The notes under the pieces were generated by a model that saw nothing but the letters and a program-made list of their open reading frames with translations, did no database searches and was not told the DNA's origin. This document shows, piece by piece, positions 61,074 to 64,000 of a DNA stretch of 64,000 nucleotides. Made by a program: the position numbers and the translations under genes. The first letter of the stretch is position 1. Each line of letters starts with the position of its first letter. Source of the stretch: Pseudoleptotrichia goodfellowii (GTDB lineage Bacteria; Fusobacteriota; Fusobacteriia; Fusobacteriales; Leptotrichiaceae); contig NZ_AP019822.1 in the NCBI RefSeq assembly GCF_007990505.1, forward strand, positions 496,001-560,000, written 5' to 3'.

Positions 61074-62468
61074 ATGTTGATAAAAAATGCTTTAATTGCA
61101 ACTGCAAGTGATTTATATCCGGGAGATATTTATATTAAAGATGGAGTAATAAAAGAAATAGGAGAAAATTTAAATATAGATGACAATGAAATTATAGATG
61201 CAGAAGGAAATTATGTAATTCCCGGTGGAGTAGATGTACATACTCATTTTAGTCTTGATGTAGGAATTGCAATTTCAAACGATGATTTTAGAACAGGGAC
61301 AATTGCAGCTGCCTGTGGAGGAACAACTTCAATAGTAGACCATATAGGACAAGGTCCCGTAGGAAGTACTTTAAAAAGCAGAATAAAACATTATCATGAA
61401 CTCGCAGACGGAAAAGCAGTAATAGATTATTCATTTCACGGAGTTATAGCTTATAATGCGGATGAAGAAAAGATAAAAGATATGAAAGAACTTATAAAAG
61501 AAGGAATAGAAAGTTATAAAATTTATATGACTTATGGACAGAGAATAGGAGATGAAGAAGCTTTAAAAGTATTAAAAACCGCTAAAGAAAATAATGCTAT
61601 AGTTTCAGTGCATCCTGAAAATCATGCAGCTGTTGAATATTTAAGAAAGTATTATGTAGAAAACGGGATGACTTCGGCAGAGTATCATCCGAAAAGCAGA
61701 CCTGAAGAATGTGAAGCTGAAGCTATAAACAGAATAATAACATTAGCACATATTGTAGGGGATGCACCGATATATATAGTACATTTGACTTCAGATATGG
61801 GACTTGATTATGTAAAAATGGCCAGAAAAAGAGGACAAAAAAATATATATGTGGAGACATGTACTCAATATCTTGTTTTAGATGAAGAATTGTATAAATT
61901 GCCCGGAACAGAAGGTCTAAAATATGTTATGAGTCCGCCTTTAAGAAATAAATCCAATCAGGAAAAATTATGGAGAGGAATAAAGAATGGAGATATCCAG
62001 GTAGTTGCGACAGATCATTGCCCATTCTCATATGAGAAAGAAAAAGTGCCTATGGGAAAAGACGACTTTACAAAATGTCCTAACGGAGCACCCGGAGTAG
62101 AAGCAAGAATACCTGTATTATTTTCAGAAGGAGTTATGAAAGGTCGTATTTCAATTAATAAGTTTGTTGAAGTGACAAGTACAAATCCTGCAAAAATTTG
62201 CGGAATGTATCCGAAAAAAGGTTCAATTGCTGTAGGAAGTGATGCTGATTTAGTAATAATTAATAAAAATAAAAAAATTAATATTACGAAATCATTATTT
62301 CATGAAAATGTTGATTATACAAGCTATGAAGGGTTGGAATTACAAGGATATCCCATAATGACTATCGTAAGAGGAAAAGTAATAGTTAAAAATAATGAGT
62401 TTATAGGGGAAGAAGGATATGGTCAGTTTATAAAAAGATATAAAAACAATGATCTGGTTATTTACTAA
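61074..62468 (+). CDS. hyuA: D-hydantoinase/dihydropyrimidinase-type amidohydrolase
   Basis: This 464-residue TIM-barrel amidohydrolase has binuclear metal ligands in DVHTHF (H-x-H near residue 57), the carboxylated Lys in SYKIYMTYG (near residue 148), the His of VSVHPEN, the His of YIVHLTS and the Asp of VATDHCPF. Such enzymes open five- or six-membered cyclic ureides. It starts 4 bp after the permease with an AGGAGG site and completes the cluster. The usual partners ygfK, ssnA and the molybdenum hydroxylase genes are not in the window. Confidence 0.93.
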   Translation: MLIKNALIATASDLYPGDIYIKDGVIKEIGENLNIDDNEIIDAEGNYVIPGGVDVHTHFSLDVGIAISNDDFRTGTIAAACGGTTSIVDHIGQGPVGSTLKSRIKHYHELADGKAVIDYSFHGVIAYNADEEKIKDMKELIKEGIESYKIYMTYGQRIGDEEALKVLKTAKENNAIVSVHPENHAAVEYLRKYYVENGMTSAEYHPKSRPEECEAEAINRIITLAHIVGDAPIYIVHLTSDMGLDYVKMARKRGQKNIYVETCTQYLVLDEELYKLPGTEGLKYVMSPPLRNKSNQEKLWRGIKNGDIQVVATDHCPFSYEKEKVPMGKDDFTKCPNGAPGVEARIPVLFSEGVMKGRISINKFVEVTSTNPAKICGMYPKKGSIAVGSDADLVIINKNKKINITKSLFHENVDYTSYEGLELQGYPIMTIVRGKVIVKNNEFIGEEGYGQFIKRYKNNDLVIY

Positions 62469-62502
62469 AGTAATTTAAAAACATGCGGTAATTCTATAAT
62501 CT

Positions 62503-62612
62503 AAAGGATGCCTCATTTATAAATTTTTGTTATTCTCATATAAATTTTATAAAGTTAACTTTGATAATAAATTTTTCAAAAATATTGCTTTCTTATTATG
62601 AGGCATTCCTTT
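62503..62612. repeat. 110-bp element with inverted ends between hyuA and the HD gene
   Basis: AAAGGATGCCTCAT (62503-62516) and ATGAGGCATTCCTTT (62598-62612) are inverted copies with one bulged base, enclosing 81 bp of AT-rich DNA. It may be a convergent terminator with a long loop, as at 27771-27867, or a small MITE. Confidence 0.5.
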
Positions 62613-62668
62613 AAAAGGTTAATATTATTATGAAATTATAAAAAGAGCAAAAACTGAAAATCATAAAA

Positions 62669-63553
62669 TTAAAACCCGGACAATCTCCTAATCACACCAT
62701 TTATAAAAACATAAGGATCTATGTGTCTCTGTTTTATCTCTATTTTTCTGTTTGATTGTAAAAAAGATTCAAAATACTTTTTGTTAATGATATTTTCAAG
62801 TTCCTTTTCGTAATGGGAATTTTTGATTTTTTCCAATATAATTTCTTCAGTGAAATTAAAGTCTTTCAATTCAATAATTTTTTCGTGCAAGGCTTTAGAC
62901 AGTAAATTTGCTAACACGGTATTAATATATTTATTTAAGGGATCGTTGAAATATTCCACAGTTTCTTTAAAATACAGTTCTTTAAAATATTTTCCTGCTT
63001 CAATCGAATTAAAACATAATATATTTTTATGAACAATTATATGATTCAGTAAAAAGTTTATATCATCTTTTGTAATGAGTTTTTGTCTGAATAAATCTCT
63101 GAAAGTATAGTCTATTCTGTCAAAAGATAAATCGGGAAGGTCTGCGTCCAAAAGATTGTAATTAGTTGACATGATTATGTCAAGATTAAGATTGTGTTTT
63201 TTAAAAATACCAAAGAGTTCTTTATTTTTCAGAAAATCTTCTTGAATAATCTCATGATAATCTTCGTTATTATTTTTCAAAATATAGTCTATAACATGAG
63301 AAAAAGCAGAGTGAGAGATGTCATGAAGAAGAGATTTTATCTGTTCTTCAACATTTCCTCCGAATTTTAAGGATAAAATCATTGTACCTACAGAATGCTC
63401 ATATCTGGTAACATTCCACAATTCGTTTACTAAATATCCTCCGCCTGACTGATGTATGTTTTTAAGTCTTTTAAAAATAGAACTTTCCATTATCTCAAAA
63501 ATTATATCATTTACATAGTATTTCCCGTATAACTCGTCAATAATTTCATTCAT
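62669..63553 (-). CDS. HD-domain phosphohydrolase
   Basis: This 294-residue protein has the HD signature spread over residues 50-90. It shows RYEHSVGTMIL (first His), then LLHDISHSAFSH (the HD pair and a following His) and a later Asp in LSFDRIDYTFRD. The family includes dNTPases and (p)ppGpp or nucleotide hydrolases. This one resembles uncharacterised HD superfamily proteins of Fusobacteria and Clostridia. The ATG has AAGGAG 9 bp upstream. It follows the frameshifted gene by 13 bp and is probably co-transcribed with it. Confidence 0.85.
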   Translation of the reverse strand: MNEIIDELYGKYYVNDIIFEIMESSIFKRLKNIHQSGGGYLVNELWNVTRYEHSVGTMILSLKFGGNVEEQIKSLLHDISHSAFSHVIDYILKNNNEDYHEIIQEDFLKNKELFGIFKKHNLNLDIIMSTNYNLLDADLPDLSFDRIDYTFRDLFRQKLITKDDINFLLNHIIVHKNILCFNSIEAGKYFKELYFKETVEYFNDPLNKYINTVLANLLSKALHEKIIELKDFNFTEEIILEKIKNSHYEKELENIINKKYFESFLQSNRKIEIKQRHIDPYVFINGVIRRLSGF

Positions 63554-63566
63554 TTCGGGTTTCTCC

Positions 63567-64000
63567 TTATTTTGAATCGCTATCTGCTTTAAGAAGTTTC
63601 GATGCTTCTCCGTTTACGAGATTATAACAGACTTTTTGCTGATTTGAAGGAAGAAACTTCGCATAAATGTTTTCCTTCAACGAAAAATTTATTTTGACTT
63701 TGTGATTTATTATCTTCGGCAAAAAACGCTTCACTCATTGATTTTTTGTTATTGACTGAAAATATAAGGACTTTTGTGTACTTTTCTTTGTCTTTTGATT
63801 GAGCGTAAACAAACAATTCAGGTGAACCGTCAGAATCCAAATCTGCAACTTCCGAATTTGCAATTTTGTAATTTTCAATGTCAAAAGTTTCGTTATATTC
63901 CACTTCGGATAATCCCTTTGTAGAAATGCTGACGATATTTTTATTATCTTTATTTTCAGAAGAAATTTTAAATTCTATACCATCTGAGTTTAAAATTTTA
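63567..64000 (-). pseudogene. PliI-like secreted protein, frameshifted and cut by the window end
   Basis: The frame is open from the window edge and shows ILNSDGIEFKISSEN, then IANSEVADLDSDGSPELFVY. This matches a family of periplasmic proteins with a V/A-x-D-L-x-x-D-G-S-P-E strand, some related to lysozyme inhibitors. The usual NNKKSMSEAFF segment follows. After KFFVEG the frame ends early. In the next frame the sense continues as NIYAKFLPSNQQKVCYNLVN up to SDSK with TAA at 63567. One extra A in GGAAAAC (near 63672) accounts for the shift. It may be a true mutation or a sequencing error. The N-terminus and any signal peptide lie outside. Confidence 0.6.

Noticed and set aside
62503-62612. 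Insertion sequence between hyuA and the HD gene
   Set aside because: It is only 110 bp with no coding capacity; it is recorded as a repeat or terminator instead.

Overview
The window is AT-rich DNA with AGGAGG-type ribosome binding sites and consensus sigma-70-type promoters. It comes from a fermentative, diderm, anaerobic bacterium of the Fusobacteriota, most likely Leptotrichia or a close relative. The evidence is a FadA-like adhesin, a 2099-residue autotransporter with the fusobacterial N-terminal extension, L19 and S1 proteins of fusobacterial type, and a diderm secretion set (Tat, OmpA, autotransporters). No rRNA gene is present, so genus is an inference.

Region by region. 1-2649: end of an ascorbate-type PTS permease (ulaA) followed by a split transketolase. 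2830-3248: remnant of a RelB/DinJ-like antitoxin and a secreted DUF4189 protein. 3458-6871: a kinase-phosphatase-ligase RNA repair protein and a glycosyltransferase. 6977-9016: KtrAB potassium uptake. 9149-13885: an iron uptake operon efeO-efeB-efeU that runs into tatC-tatA, so the Tat substrate EfeB travels with its own exporter. 14007-17080: an unassigned three-gene cluster (cytoplasmic solute-binding-like protein, Cys-rich GTPase, ABC ATPase; DUF1858-like N-termini on the first and last). 17107-17815: a complete type III toxin-antitoxin locus (toxI repeats, terminator, toxN). 17980-20769: YoaK-like protein, a candidate 6S RNA, a Crp/Fnr regulator and a DUF554 protein. 20879-27759: housekeeping genes rplS, lepB, a GNAT acetyltransferase, valS, a tiny lipoprotein, NfeD and an SPFH protein.

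27871-33430 is an eroding region. A cyclase-family gene is cut off at the end of a decayed IS1634-type element with 18-bp inverted ends. Beyond the element comes a leader peptide with three consecutive Cys codons and a terminator hairpin in front of a DAACS symporter and an ATP-grasp ligase, then the stump of an M20 amidohydrolase, then a metN 5' end joined directly to a metQ 3' end by a deletion. 33494-38690: rpsA, a membrane protein, bioY divergent from a TetR regulator, and an M23 peptidase overlapping a bactofilin. 38730-52301 is a surface region: a lipoprotein subtilisin autotransporter, an AraC regulator, then FadA-like protein, two coiled-coil secreted proteins, a lipoprotein, an OmpA protein and the giant autotransporter. 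52445-54150: DUF4846 lipoprotein, a small membrane protein and tRNA-Val/Asp/Phe. 54329-62468: a YheO/DauR-like regulator and the cluster ygeW-ygeX-ygeY-NCS1 permease-hyuA, the core of the purine/urate (selenium-linked) catabolic cluster of anaerobes. 62669-64000: an HD-domain protein and a frameshifted secreted-protein gene running off the window.

The strongest candidates for something new are the Cys-codon attenuator at 30166-30412, the DUF1858/GTPase/ABC cluster, the toxIN locus with only two 39-nt repeats, and the RNA repair gene paired with a glycosyltransferase.
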